64,000 bases of DNA from an uncultured Duncaniella sp. (GCA_910587165.1 CAJUKP010000004.1:62001-126000); one strand, 5' to 3'. Shown: positions 17,601-26,788, counted from the first letter of the stretch. A program made the numbers and translations. Notes: generated by a model from the letters alone, not told the origin.

Positions 17601-17928
17601 CCTCCGACGTCTGCAGGAGTGTGCGTCCGCCTCCAACGTGCTCGTCAACCGGATTGGACAGATAGTGCATATAGAACTTTCCGTTCCAGTATGCCATCAT
17701 GGGCTGGTGATTGTAGGTCCACCCGTTGTCATTGGGGGAATACAGGTCATAACGCCTGTTTGCACGCATGGTCTGGATGTTATGCACACCGACGGCAGGA
17801 CTCAGACCACCGTCATGACGGTTCGGATTGGAGAGTTTCGAACCGGAATAATGTATCAGGTCAGTGGCACCGAGCGAGAAAGCTCCGGCTACAGCCGCTG
17901 ACAAAAGTATGAGTTTGGGGAGTTTCAT
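14602..17928 (-). CDS. Bimodular GH143 (Dha hydrolase)-GH142 (beta-L-arabinofuranosidase), BT1020-like
   Basis: 1108 aa, exported. Residues ~40-410 are a beta-propeller related to sialidases (Asp-box-like SSDGGNTW and SEDGYNW). A LamG-like beta-sandwich follows (~415-590, LTVEFDLMAEQ, YHVKVDLD), then an (alpha/alpha)6 six-hairpin domain (~620-1050) with GLYWQGDVQDGMEES and GKCEWDGAIWPFASAQ. This order and length match what I remember of B. thetaiotaomicron BT1020: the N-terminal module (GH143) releases 3-deoxy-D-lyxo-heptulosaric acid and the C-terminal module (GH142) releases beta-L-arabinofuranose, both from RG-II side chains. The neighbouring GH78 and GH43 genes support this. It starts in an ATGA overlap with the GH43 gene. 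The family call is from recognition, not a search. Confidence 0.82.
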   Translation of the reverse strand: MKLPKLILLSAAVAGAFSLGATDLIHYSGSKLSNPNRHDGGLSPAVGVHNIQTMRANRRYDLYSPNDNGWTYNHQPMMAYWNGKFYMHYLSNPVDEHVGGGRTLLQTSEDGYNWSAPEILFPVYPVPDGFKKEGVSGEAKGHDAVMHQRVGFYVSKSGRLLAIGNYGIALHPKDDPNDGNGIGRVVREINPDGSFGPIYFVYYNHDFNEKNTLYPNYRKSKDKGFREAVDEMIANPLYRMQWVEEADRNDPMIPLQKPYKAFCWYTLPNGDKAALWKHALTSVSSDGGNTWSEPIARAKGFVNSNAKIWGQKLSDGTYATVYNPSEFRWPLAISLSSDGLDYTTLNLVHGEVPPMRYAGQYKSFGPQYVRGIQEGNGTPEDGDLWVTYSVGKEDMWVARVPVPVELVATGHADENFADFGKLADLTMWNIYSPVWAPVSLEQKDGKTWLTLRDKDPFDVSKVERKIPPTRQLTVEFDLMAEQNDHGDLLIEFVDDEGTACARLDMTPEGEFRSKGGARYGKINNYEPGKAYHVKVDLDLDNRNSTVYVDGEKKATRMLFAPVKAVERVVFRTGNHSDYPNVDTPADQYNDMPRANDVDKEAVYRIANVKSASRDIDGNAAVLKYADFSHYPEYFNEMEDENIAQAIPNAQSSEWMKENIPLFECPDEDMEEMYYYRWWTLRKHIKDTPVGYGMTEFLVDRSYADKYNLIACAIGHHIYESRWLRDPKYLDGIINTWYHGNDGQPMAKMMKFSSWNPDAVYNRYLVDGDLDALAKMYPDLKAEYARWEESHRLPNGLYWQGDVQDGMEESISGGRRKKYARPTINSYMYGNAKALAAIADKLGRADEKALYESKAKEIKDLVQGRLWNVDSEFFETVRGDTCAQVREAIGYIPWYFNLPDSAKYDKAWLQINDEKGFSAPYGLTTAERRHPEFRTHGVGKCEWDGAIWPFASAQTLTAMANYLNNTENPVISDSTYFAQMKLYEESQHHRGRPYIGEYLDEVTGYWLKGDQERSRYYNHSTYNDLVITGLVGLRPRNDNTVEVNPLVPEGKWDWFCLDDVPYHGHSLTILWDKDGSRYHKGKGLQVMVDGKVVGQRDTLGRLICKDVLK

Positions 17929-18878
17929 TTCTTACGCTGCTGGATGAGATTGTCGACTACCTGGCGGGGAGCACGGAAGATCGTTCCGTGCTTGTGGAGC
18001 GCGGGGACGCTGACACTGTCGGTATAATCGGTGAAATTCACGAAATCGGATGTCTTGGCCGCACTGTAGATGCGCTTCTGATAGGTGTCATAATAGATCA
18101 CATAGCCATCGTCGACCTTGGCCACTGACGGGCCCTCGGTGAACGACTCGGTGAATGGCTCGGAGGGAGCCGAATACGGGCCCTCGGCATCCTTGGCAAA
18201 GGCGACCTTTATATTCCGGTTGGGGCGGGTATTGTCCTTGACAACCATCACATAATCCTCAGGGCCGCGCTTGACGAGAGTGGCGTCAATGCAGCTGAAT
18301 CCCGGCTCATAGAAAAGCTTGGGATCCGAGAAGGTGTTGAAATCCTTCGTAGTGACATAATAGAGCCGGTGGTTGTTCTTGGGATCCTCCTCGCCGACAT
18401 CGAAGCCGGCATCCACCACACACGATGCGTAGATAATCATGAACTGGTCTTTCACATCGTCATAGAAAAGTTCGGGAGCCCAGAGATTCTGGGTGGATGC
18501 GATGGAGTCCATGGCCGGGATGCGGCGCTGAGGCGTCCAGTTGACAAGATCCTTCGACGAAGAGTAGCCGAAACCGGTGTCACCCTTCCAGGCTATGGTC
18601 CAGACAAGGTGATAGGTCGAATCGGGCCCCACGACAATGGAGGGATCGCGCATGATGCTGTCGCCGACCACCGGAGCCAGCCATGTGCCGGGAATGCTGT
18701 CCCAGTGGATACCATCCTCACTGAACAGGAAACGGAGCCCCTCGTCGGCAGGCTCATGGAACGATGTGAAAACATAGTAGTCCTCTTCTGCCGCGGTACG
18801 GCTGTCGGCATTGCTCTTGCACGAGTGGAGACCCGAGGCAATGGTGAGGGCTGCTATTGCACTTGCAATATATCTCAT
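17925..18878 (-). CDS. GH43-type five-bladed propeller lipoprotein
   Basis: 317 aa. Lipoprotein signal ending in Cys (GLHSC), so anchored on the outer membrane. The rest is a GH43/GH32-superfamily five-bladed propeller with repeated blades: DYYVFTSFHEP, MRDPSIVVGPDSTYHLVWT (likely acidic residue D in MRDPS), NLWAPELFYDD, SCIDATLVK and EGPSVAKVDDGY (likely Glu in EGPS). These match the family's conserved positions, so hydrolysis of an arabinose- or galactose-type linkage is likely; the subfamily resembles the GH43 gene that adjoins BT1020 in the RG-II locus (GH43_34 as I recall). Gap of 23 bases from the upstream fusion gene. Confidence 0.83.
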   Translation of the reverse strand: MRYIASAIAALTIASGLHSCKSNADSRTAAEEDYYVFTSFHEPADEGLRFLFSEDGIHWDSIPGTWLAPVVGDSIMRDPSIVVGPDSTYHLVWTIAWKGDTGFGYSSSKDLVNWTPQRRIPAMDSIASTQNLWAPELFYDDVKDQFMIIYASCVVDAGFDVGEEDPKNNHRLYYVTTKDFNTFSDPKLFYEPGFSCIDATLVKRGPEDYVMVVKDNTRPNRNIKVAFAKDAEGPYSAPSEPFTESFTEGPSVAKVDDGYVIYYDTYQKRIYSAAKTSDFVNFTDYTDSVSVPALHKHGTIFRAPRQVVDNLIQQRKK

Positions 18879-18901
18879 GGTTATAGGTATGTTTCGGCGT
18901 T

Positions 18902-21900
18902 TTATTTGTTAAGGTCAAGTTCGACGTGTTTGATACGCTGGCGGCGCCAGGTGTAGATGGCATGGAGCTTACCGTCCTTTCCCTGGATGATGCTGGGATA
19001 GGAATACTGGCTCACAGGGCTGTCCTCGATCACTGCGACGGTACGCCAGTCGGTTCCATTGTCCGACACGGCCAGGCTCAACGGGGTGCGCACTCCCTTG
19101 GGAGTTCCTTCGATGGTGGCGAAATCATTGAAGATCAGCACATGACGACCATCCTTGAGAGTGACGGCATCTGTGCCTGAGTTGTTATTGGGCATCTCGG
19201 TGAGTGTGACGGGAGTCCATGTCTCACCGTTGTCCGAGCTGAATGCGGTGGACAGACGGGCATTGCGTGTGCGGCAGAGAATCTGCAGACGGCCGTCGGC
19301 GAGCTTGAGGATACTCGGCTGTATGGAATAGATGGGCTTGAGCTCCTCACGGTTGTTGGTGAGGTAAGCGGAATCGGATGCGAGCGGTCCGGTGGAGCGC
19401 CATGTCCGTCCGTTGTCGTCGCTAAGCTCGATCCAGGCCTTCCATCCACCCTTCCCCTCGCGGCTGCTCGGGCTGATGATGCGTCCGTTGATATACTCGG
19501 GTTTGTTCTTGATGGGGCCGAGGATGCCTTCGGGAAGCGGCTCGCGCTGCGACCATGTCTTGCCTCCGTCGGTCGAACGGGTCACCCATCCGGTCCAGTC
19601 ACCCACGTTGGATCCTATCTTGAAGAAAAGCATGATCTCCTTGCTGCCGGGCACCTGGAAAAGCACCGGATTCCAGCAGGCCTTGCGGCGGGCATTGGCA
19701 ATGTCACCCTTGAAGTTCGGTCCGATGGGGCCGGCTGTGGCCGGAGTGGTCTCGGCATTGATTCCCGAGAGTCCTGCGACAGCGATGGTGAGGTCGTTCA
19801 GATCAAACACACCGTCGGCCGCGATCTCGGGTTTGGTCCATTCCTTGGCACCTTTGGGCTTACGGCATACCCAGATCACACAATCAGGGTTACGCTCCTT
19901 GGTGCCGCCGAAGAAGGCCGCCACAAGATCACCGTTTGGCTCCTCGAGAATGGTGGCGCCATGACATTCGGGGAAAGATGTGCTCTCATAGAGGAATTCA
20001 TCTGTCACTATCGGAGCGCGCATATCGCCGAGGGCGGGATCGACATCGACACTGAATGTGTATTTGCCCGACCCTACACTCCAGTAGGAATCACGTCCTT
20101 CCGAGCGGAGGAATCTCGCACCCTTGGCCTTGACGGCATTGCGGTCGGTGGTGGGCACCACAACAACCGCGGTGGTGTTGCATGGAACCTGAATGTCCCA
20201 CTCGATATGCATCGGGCTCTTGACCCAACGGCTTCCGAGAAGGCCATAAGGGGTATTATAGGTGGCCTGGAGACTGTCGAGCTGCTGGATGGAGAAATCA
20301 GGCTTGAGCAGGATCTCCTTATAGCCGGGTTTGGCAGGATTGAAACCGGCGAGGTCACGATAGAACCACGTGATGAGATCGCCGAGCATCATGACATGGT
20401 TGCACGAGTTCATGCGCCAGCTTGCGGTGTCACCATTCCAGAGCTCCCAGATGGTTGTCGCACCCTTCTCGATCATATATCCATAGCTTGGATATGACTT
20501 GTTGGAGGCAAGAAGAGCGGCCACATCGCCACGGCCGATGCGGGAGAGCTCGCGGAAGAGCCAGTTGACTCCGATCACACCACAGCTTATATGACCCTTG
20601 TTGGTGTTGATTATAGTAGCGATGAGATTATCGGCCACGGCCTGGCGGTACTCTTCGGGCACCATGTCGAAGGCGAGAGGAAGCACATTGGCAGTAGCTG
20701 TGTTATTGCCGTAGAATATGCTGTCGGGATATAGCAGATGCGGTTTCGAAGCCTTGGAGGTTCCGGGTTTCACCGTGAGGAATTTCTTGTTGAAAGCTTC
20801 CTTGACAAGATTGCCATCCTTTATCCACTCCTCAGCCTCGGCATCAAGCCCCTTGAGACGGGCGAACTGAGCCATCATACGCGATACCTTATAATAATAG
20901 GCAGAAGCGATGAGCACACCGTCGGTCTTACGGGCAGGATCCTGACTGTGAATCATATCCGGCTTCTCCGGGGGAACACACCAGTCGCCAAACTTATCGG
21001 CGGTGATCAGACCGTCCTTTGTGAAATTGTCGCGGATATGGTTCATCCATTTTTTCATGGCGTCATAGTTGCGCAGTATGGGCTCCGGATTACCGGTCTG
21101 CTCATATATCATCTCGCACACCACAGGAAGTGTGGACGACCATGTCATGTCGGATGTATAGTAGTTGTAGAACGCGGGAGCTATATCGGGGATACAACCG
21201 TCCTCGCGCTGTGCCTCACGGATATCGTCCATCCATTTGGCATAGAAAGTCCCATTGTCAAACAGGAAGTTCTCGCCGTATGTTCCCATGGCATGGTCGC
21301 CGGTCCAGGGCTGACGCTCGTCGCGCTGCGGACAGTCGACGGGCACACCCTTGTAGTTGCTCGCCACACCCCACCATGCATTGCGGTGGATAGCGTTCAT
21401 CACAGGATTGGAGATCGAGAATGAGCCGTTGTCAGGGAGATTGTCATAGACAAACTCAGCCACTATATCCTCGGGCTTGAGATCCTTGACACCCTTCACG
21501 TCCACATACTGGAAACCGTGATATGAGAACCGGGGGCTCCAGCGCTCACCTTTCTCGGCACCGCTCGCGATATAGCGGTCGGTGCTCTGGGCATGGCGGA
21601 GATTCTCGACGTTGATCGACATACTGTCAGGCGCGATGCGCTCGGCATACCTGATGGTCACGGTGTCGCCACGGGGGACATCCTTGATGGCAATGTTGAC
21701 CCACCCGGCCATATTCTGACCGAAATCAACCAGGAAGCTGTCGCCGACCTTACGGATCGACTTGGGTTTGAGGGTCTTCATCACCCGCATATTGGGCGCG
21801 GTGTTGGCGCGGAGCGAGCCAAAGGGGAGCGCCGCGCGCTGCGCTTTCTCCCATTTCGAATCGTCATAACCGGGGAGAGTCCATGCGCCGAGATCACGGG

Positions 21901-22813
21901 TGGCATCATAAGTCTCACCGTCATACTCGTTATTGCTTCTGATTGGACCGTTGGCAGTCAGCGCCCACTTGTTATCGGAATTGATGCGCTGCTTGCTGCC
22001 GTCGGTATATTCAATCACCAGATTCATCCTCATCTTGGGATAGCCGAAAGTGGGGATCTTGTAGGGCTTGTAGTTCTGGCGCATGGTATAGAAACGGCCG
22101 TTGCCCAAAGTCACACCTATGGCATTCGGATCTCCGTCACCTTTGATCAGATCAGTAACATCGTAGGTGTTGTAGAGAGTGGTGCGGCGGTAGTCGGTAG
22201 GGGCCGGAGCGAGCACATCCTCTCCGACACGTTTACCGTTGATGAAAAGTTCATACATACCGAGGCCTGAGATGTGTGCGGTGGCGTGCTTTACGTTTTT
22301 TTTCTCCGTGTTGAACTCCTTGCGGAGGTAGCGGGAGCTCATGCGGCTGTGGGAGTCCTCGACATCCCATTCGAACGGGCCTTCCCATCCGATCCACTGT
22401 CCGCCCCAATGGCCTTCGCCTCTGAGACCCATGCCCCATTCGGCGGGAGCGCTCCATGCCGACTCACCCTTGGTGGTATATACCTTGACTTTCCAGTAGC
22501 AGCGCGTATTGTCGGCGAGCTTGCCGCCACCGAATGGCACCCAGATGGATTCATCTGACTGGACCTTGCCTGAGTCCCATATATCACCCTTGTCCTGTGC
22601 GAGAAGCTCGGGGGATGATGCAACAAGGACGTGATAGCCTTTCTGCATCACGTCACGCTCGTCAGAAGTGATTATCCAGCTCAGCCGCGGAGCCGGATTC
22701 TCCACATTCAAAGGATTGTCGAGTCCCTCTGTCTCGAGAGACCCTACGCTGACCCCGGCACTCAGGTTAATGGCCGCGAGTGCCGAAGCCAGCAGCAGAG
22801 TTATCTTTTGCAT
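18902..22813 (-). CDS. GH78 alpha-L-rhamnosidase fused to a sialidase-like (GH33/BNR) propeller
   Basis: 1303 aa, exported (QKITLLLASALAAINLSAG). Residues ~20-890 are a complete GH78: N-terminal sandwich domains (GMYELFINGKRVGED), barrel motif DCPQRDERQPWTGD, and GATTIWELWNGD. From ~895 to the end is a second enzyme-like module of the BNR_2 sialidase group with three Asp-boxes (STDGGKTW, SDDNGRTW, SSDNGETW) and a start FPECHGATILEEPNGDLV. RG-II side chain C is L-rhamnose alpha-1,5-linked to Kdo, a 2-keto-3-deoxy sugar acid like sialic acid. A rhamnosidase joined to a sialidase-like domain would fit stepwise removal of that disaccharide; this is inference. The frame extends to a TTG at 22852, but the ATG at 22813 follows the GH140 stop by 11 bases and begins the signal peptide. 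Confidence 0.85.
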   Translation of the reverse strand: MQKITLLLASALAAINLSAGVSVGSLETEGLDNPLNVENPAPRLSWIITSDERDVMQKGYHVLVASSPELLAQDKGDIWDSGKVQSDESIWVPFGGGKLADNTRCYWKVKVYTTKGESAWSAPAEWGMGLRGEGHWGGQWIGWEGPFEWDVEDSHSRMSSRYLRKEFNTEKKNVKHATAHISGLGMYELFINGKRVGEDVLAPAPTDYRRTTLYNTYDVTDLIKGDGDPNAIGVTLGNGRFYTMRQNYKPYKIPTFGYPKMRMNLVIEYTDGSKQRINSDNKWALTANGPIRSNNEYDGETYDATRDLGAWTLPGYDDSKWEKAQRAALPFGSLRANTAPNMRVMKTLKPKSIRKVGDSFLVDFGQNMAGWVNIAIKDVPRGDTVTIRYAERIAPDSMSINVENLRHAQSTDRYIASGAEKGERWSPRFSYHGFQYVDVKGVKDLKPEDIVAEFVYDNLPDNGSFSISNPVMNAIHRNAWWGVASNYKGVPVDCPQRDERQPWTGDHAMGTYGENFLFDNGTFYAKWMDDIREAQREDGCIPDIAPAFYNYYTSDMTWSSTLPVVCEMIYEQTGNPEPILRNYDAMKKWMNHIRDNFTKDGLITADKFGDWCVPPEKPDMIHSQDPARKTDGVLIASAYYYKVSRMMAQFARLKGLDAEAEEWIKDGNLVKEAFNKKFLTVKPGTSKASKPHLLYPDSIFYGNNTATANVLPLAFDMVPEEYRQAVADNLIATIINTNKGHISCGVIGVNWLFRELSRIGRGDVAALLASNKSYPSYGYMIEKGATTIWELWNGDTASWRMNSCNHVMMLGDLITWFYRDLAGFNPAKPGYKEILLKPDFSIQQLDSLQATYNTPYGLLGSRWVKSPMHIEWDIQVPCNTTAVVVVPTTDRNAVKAKGARFLRSEGRDSYWSVGSGKYTFSVDVDPALGDMRAPIVTDEFLYESTSFPECHGATILEEPNGDLVAAFFGGTKERNPDCVIWVCRKPKGAKEWTKPEIAADGVFDLNDLTIAVAGLSGINAETTPATAGPIGPNFKGDIANARRKACWNPVLFQVPGSKEIMLFFKIGSNVGDWTGWVTRSTDGGKTWSQREPLPEGILGPIKNKPEYINGRIISPSSREGKGGWKAWIELSDDNGRTWRSTGPLASDSAYLTNNREELKPIYSIQPSILKLADGRLQILCRTRNARLSTAFSSDNGETWTPVTLTEMPNNNSGTDAVTLKDGRHVLIFNDFATIEGTPKGVRTPLSLAVSDNGTDWRTVAVIEDSPVSQYSYPSIIQGKDGKLHAIYTWRRQRIKHVELDLNK

Positions 22814-22824
22814 AGATTGTCCGT

Positions 22825-24273
22825 TTAGTACTTGGTGGGAATAGTTTTCCAATCCTTGCCTATGTAGTTCTTTGCTGAATCGACAGCGATAAGCACACGG
22901 TCGTTGCCTGCACCCACGGGGCCGTCATAGCGGAACGGGGTGACCTTGTTGCCGAACTCACCTGCATATTCGAGGGTACCGTCGGAGGGATTGTACCACC
23001 ATACGTTCTTCTTGGCACCCGAGATCTTGGTGAGGTCGATATCCATCGGGCGGTTGGTATAGTTGTAGACCAGAAGGTAATCGTTGCCACGGGTCGCGAT
23101 GGCGCGGTCGTAACGGGTTCCGTTCTCACCGGCGATGACGCTCTGGTCAGGCACACGCTCGAAGAAGGGGAAGGAAAGCATCAGGTTCTTGAGATATTTC
23201 ATCTGGTTGAATCCGGGATCCTGCATACCCTCATACCAGGTCTTCTTAGCTCCATAGCCGCCTACGTTGGCAGGTTTGAGCATCTGCATGATCGAATTGT
23301 GGCCGTAGGTGTGACCGAATGAACCGGCGAACACCGACCAATAGGCATAACGGCGCACATCGGGTGCCTTCCACCAGGGCTGGGAAGGATCATGGAGGCC
23401 CTGGGGAATCTCCTCATAGCTGGGCTCGGCATCGAGAATGGGCTTGCGGGGAGTCTTGGACAGGCCGTCCTCGACATAACGCCAGTTGTCCTCGGCCACG
23501 GCAGCCTCTGCAGTATCGTCGCCATCGCCACGGATCTGGTCATAACGGCGGTGTCCGCTCTGGAACATATTGAAGTCGAGCCAGGGGGCATTGTGGAACC
23601 AGCGCACGGATGATGTACGTCCGAAGGGATGGTAGGTCATCAGATGGTTCTTGTCGATGCTTTTGATAGTCGTGGCCATCTTGTTCCACTGATCGGGATT
23701 GATGTCACCTTTCACATCGCCGCCCATCACCCAGATGATATTGGGAGCATCCTTGTAGCGCTCGGCCAGGAACTTGCCATAGGCCTCGGCATCCTTCACG
23801 CTCATGAGACCTGCCTTCACAAGATTTCCCCAGATGGGCACCATGGCGATGTAGATACCGTTTCTCTCGGCGGTCTTGATGATGTAGTCCATGTGATCCC
23901 AGTAACCGTATACACCTTTCTTATTGATGTTCGAGAAATCCCAGCCCTCGGGATTGGAGAGCTGTCCGTATGTGTTGATGGCGGGCACACCGTTGATGGT
24001 CTGCACCTGCACCACATTGAAACCGGCTTTGCGGGCACCGTTGAGATAATAGCTGGCTTCCTCGCGGTCAAGACGCTCGGGGAGCAGCCAGCCTGTCTCG
24101 CCCATCCAGAAGAATGGGGTGCCATTCTCGTGCTGGAGATAGGTGCTGTTGTCCGATACTTTGAGTTTACCGTTGTCCCACGGTTTGTAGACGGTCTTGA
24201 CGGGATCCTGGGCTTGCATGGAAGCCAACATACCGATGACGAGAGAGATAACCAGTAAGCTGAATTTCTTCAT
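22825..24273 (-). CDS. GH140 endo-apiosidase-like enzyme
   Basis: 482 aa, exported (MKKFSLLVISLVIGMLASMQA). TIM-barrel of the DUF4038/apiosidase type: TYLQHENGTPFFWMGETGW opens the barrel, the acid/base Asp is in WVMGGDVKGD (D186) and the nucleophile Glu in ILDAEPSYEE (E283). These positions fit those I recall for B. thetaiotaomicron BT1012, the RG-II apiosidase. A C-terminal beta-domain (YLLVYNYTNRPMDIDL, VWWYNPSDGT) matches the usual small sandwich at the end of this family. The enzyme cuts D-apiose from the galacturonan backbone, releasing trimmed side chains A and B. Spacing to the GH95 gene upstream is 19 bases. Confidence 0.9.
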   Translation of the reverse strand: MKKFSLLVISLVIGMLASMQAQDPVKTVYKPWDNGKLKVSDNSTYLQHENGTPFFWMGETGWLLPERLDREEASYYLNGARKAGFNVVQVQTINGVPAINTYGQLSNPEGWDFSNINKKGVYGYWDHMDYIIKTAERNGIYIAMVPIWGNLVKAGLMSVKDAEAYGKFLAERYKDAPNIIWVMGGDVKGDINPDQWNKMATTIKSIDKNHLMTYHPFGRTSSVRWFHNAPWLDFNMFQSGHRRYDQIRGDGDDTAEAAVAEDNWRYVEDGLSKTPRKPILDAEPSYEEIPQGLHDPSQPWWKAPDVRRYAYWSVFAGSFGHTYGHNSIMQMLKPANVGGYGAKKTWYEGMQDPGFNQMKYLKNLMLSFPFFERVPDQSVIAGENGTRYDRAIATRGNDYLLVYNYTNRPMDIDLTKISGAKKNVWWYNPSDGTLEYAGEFGNKVTPFRYDGPVGAGNDRVLIAVDSAKNYIGKDWKTIPTKY

Positions 24274-24292
24274 GATATTGATGAGATTATAA

Positions 24293-26734
24293 TTACTTTC
24301 CGATGAGTGTATAGGTCTTTCCGGCCTGGGTGGGGAGATCGTAGAGATAGGTCTTCTTCAGCTCCACGGGATTGAGCTTGGCCTCGGGGGAGATGATGGG
24401 CTCGAGACCCTCGAAAGTGGCGAAGAGAGGATTGGGGTTCTCACCCTTGGCGCTCTTGAGTCCATTGCCCTTGAGCGGAGTGAGAGTGCGCAGGCGGCAT
24501 ACTCCGCCGATGGTGGAAGTGATCTCGACTTTCTCGATCTTCCCTTTGCTCCACTTCATGTCGATCTCGAAACCGCCGCGGGCACGCAGACCCTTGATCT
24601 CTCCGTCGGGCCACACAGAGGGGAGCGCGGGGAGCAGATAGATGAATCCGTCGTAGCTCTGCATGAGCATCTCGGCGATACCGGCCACACAACCGAAGTT
24701 GCCGTCGATCTGGAACGGCGGATGCGCGTCAAAGAGATTGGGATATGTGCCGCCCTTCTTCTTCTCGTTTCTCACGAGAGTGAGCTGATCGGTGATGAGT
24801 TTATAGGCATGGTCGCCATCGAGCAGACGTGCCCAAAGACACACTTTCCAACCCATGCTCCATCCGGTGGAGGGATCGCCACGGTGAATGAGCGAGGTGC
24901 GCGCCGCATCGAAGAGTTCAGGGGTGCGGTAAGGAGAGATCTGGTTGGAGGGGAACATTCCGTAGAGATGTGAGATGTGACGGTGCACATCCTCGGGATC
25001 GTCCCAATCGGCCATCCATTCCTGCAGCTGTCCCCACTTGCCTACGCGCATAGGCGACATTTCTGTGAGACGTTTCTCCAGACGTGATGCGAATTCCTTG
25101 TCTGTACCGAGTATCTCGGATGCGGAGATCACATTGTGCCACAGCTCGCTTACAAGCTGGTTATCCATGGTCACACCTGCTGCAGTGGTGGCCTTGTTGC
25201 CCTTGGGAGCATTCTCGGGAGAATTGCTCGGAGCCACGACAAGACGGCCTTCGACGGGTTCATAGACCATGGTGGCGTCATAGAACTCAGCCGCACCCTT
25301 CATGATAGGATATGCCTCCTTGAGAAACTCGATGTCGCCGGTGTGGAGATAGTGTTCCCACAGATGGCGAGAGAGCCACGCGCCGCCACCCATCCACATT
25401 CCGGAGGGAGCGTTGTCGATAGCTCCTGTGACGCGCCAGATATCGGTATTGTGATGAAGCACCCAACCCGGAGCGCCATACATGATCCTGGCGGTCTCCT
25501 TGCCGGTCTCGCTCACCTCCTTGATGAGACGGAAGAGAGGCTCGTTGAGCTCGGTGAGATTCGTGACCTCCGAAGGCCAGTAGTTCATCTCAAGATTGAT
25601 GTTGCAGGTGTATTTGCTGTCCCAGGAGGGGAAAAGCTTGTCATTCCAGATGCCCTGGAGATTGGCGGGCTGGCCTCCGGGCTGCGATGAGCTGATGAGG
25701 AGATAACGGCCGAACTTGTAGTAGGTCGACACGAGATAATTGTCATTGTTCTCCTTGAAACGCTCGATGCGGATATCGGTGGGAAGATCGGCAAACTTGT
25801 CTTCGCCGAGCCAGAGGTCGGATGTACCTATCTGCTTCTGGAATTCAGCCACATGATCCTTCTTGGCATCTGCATACGGACGGGTCACGGCCTTGGAGAG
25901 ATTCTCCTTGGTGCGGGCCACTTCATCGCCCTCGATATCCTTGTAGTTGTTGAAGTTGGTGGCTATTGTGGTGTAGATCACGGCCTCGTCGGCATTCTCG
26001 ACGGAAATCACGCCATCGCGCACGGTCATCTTGCCGCCGACGGGGACAGCTTTCACACGTCCCTGGAACTCCACTTTGCCTTTAAGCCCCTCGTGGTTCG
26101 AGCCCACTCCGCTGAGGGTGATGTCGTCACCTTCGGTCTCGATCATCACATCGGGATGCGGAGATGTGAGCAAGGCATTGAATGTGACACTGCCGGGCTT
26201 GTCGGCAGTGATACGGGTGATCACGACATCGTCGGGGAATGATGAGAATGTCTCGCGTGTATAGTTGACACCGTCCACAGTATATTTCACAACTGTGCGG
26301 GCGGAGTCGAGGCTGAGCTCGCGGTAGTAGTTGTCATAGCGGCTGTGGCCGGGGAAACTTATGCGGAGGTCGCCGAATGTCTGATAAGGCATTCCCTGGT
26401 TTGTGGCCGACTTCACATGAGCGGTGGCCATGTCCTGCGCCTCCTTGTATTTGCCTTCAAACACGAGCTGACGGATCTTGGGGATCCATTCGAGAGCGTC
26501 AGGATTGGCATTGTTGTTGGGACGTCCGGCCCAGAGAGTCTCCTCGTTGAGCTGGATCTGTTCTGTGGCGGGATTGCCGAATACCATTGCTCCGAGACGT
26601 CCGTTGCCGAGGGGGAGAGCCTCGGTCCATACCTGTGCAGGCTTGTCATACCACAACTTATGCTCCTGCGCCACCGAAGTGGATGCAGACAGCAAGAGCA
26701 CACCGATAAAAAGAGATTTGATTGATATTTTCAT
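24293..26734 (-). CDS. GH95 alpha-L-galactosidase/fucosidase
   Basis: 813 aa, exported (MKISIKSLFIGVLLLSASTSVAQ). Full GH95 layout: N-terminal beta-domain (WTEALPLGNGRLGAMVFG, NEETLWAGRP), helical linker, (alpha/alpha)6 barrel with NLQGIWNDK, the Asn pair motif WVLHHNTDIWR, and FQIDGNFGCVAGIAEML containing the catalytic Asp, then C-terminal domains. Families members are alpha-L-fucosidases or alpha-L-galactosidases; in RG-II side chain A the terminal sugar is L-galactose and the B. thetaiotaomicron RG-II enzyme of this family (BT1010, as I recall) removes it, so galactosidase is favoured. First gene of the second transcription unit, with its own perfect promoter (26789-26820). Confidence 0.92.
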   Translation of the reverse strand: MKISIKSLFIGVLLLSASTSVAQEHKLWYDKPAQVWTEALPLGNGRLGAMVFGNPATEQIQLNEETLWAGRPNNNANPDALEWIPKIRQLVFEGKYKEAQDMATAHVKSATNQGMPYQTFGDLRISFPGHSRYDNYYRELSLDSARTVVKYTVDGVNYTRETFSSFPDDVVITRITADKPGSVTFNALLTSPHPDVMIETEGDDITLSGVGSNHEGLKGKVEFQGRVKAVPVGGKMTVRDGVISVENADEAVIYTTIATNFNNYKDIEGDEVARTKENLSKAVTRPYADAKKDHVAEFQKQIGTSDLWLGEDKFADLPTDIRIERFKENNDNYLVSTYYKFGRYLLISSSQPGGQPANLQGIWNDKLFPSWDSKYTCNINLEMNYWPSEVTNLTELNEPLFRLIKEVSETGKETARIMYGAPGWVLHHNTDIWRVTGAIDNAPSGMWMGGGAWLSRHLWEHYLHTGDIEFLKEAYPIMKGAAEFYDATMVYEPVEGRLVVAPSNSPENAPKGNKATTAAGVTMDNQLVSELWHNVISASEILGTDKEFASRLEKRLTEMSPMRVGKWGQLQEWMADWDDPEDVHRHISHLYGMFPSNQISPYRTPELFDAARTSLIHRGDPSTGWSMGWKVCLWARLLDGDHAYKLITDQLTLVRNEKKKGGTYPNLFDAHPPFQIDGNFGCVAGIAEMLMQSYDGFIYLLPALPSVWPDGEIKGLRARGGFEIDMKWSKGKIEKVEITSTIGGVCRLRTLTPLKGNGLKSAKGENPNPLFATFEGLEPIISPEAKLNPVELKKTYLYDLPTQAGKTYTLIGK

Positions 26735-26788
26735 GGAAGATTTCTTTGACTATTGCTTGTGAAGCGGTCAATATGACAATATGTTTAA

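Noticed and set aside
18902..20130. Host-glycan sialidase for the C-terminal half of the GH78 fusion
   Set aside because: Asp-boxes occur in many propellers; nothing in this locus points to sialic acid, and the fused partner is a rhamnosidase in an RG-II cluster.
22814..22852. TTG start of the GH78 fusion at 22852
   Set aside because: It would overlap the GH140 stop region and put 13 unrelated residues before the signal peptide; ATG 22813 is used.
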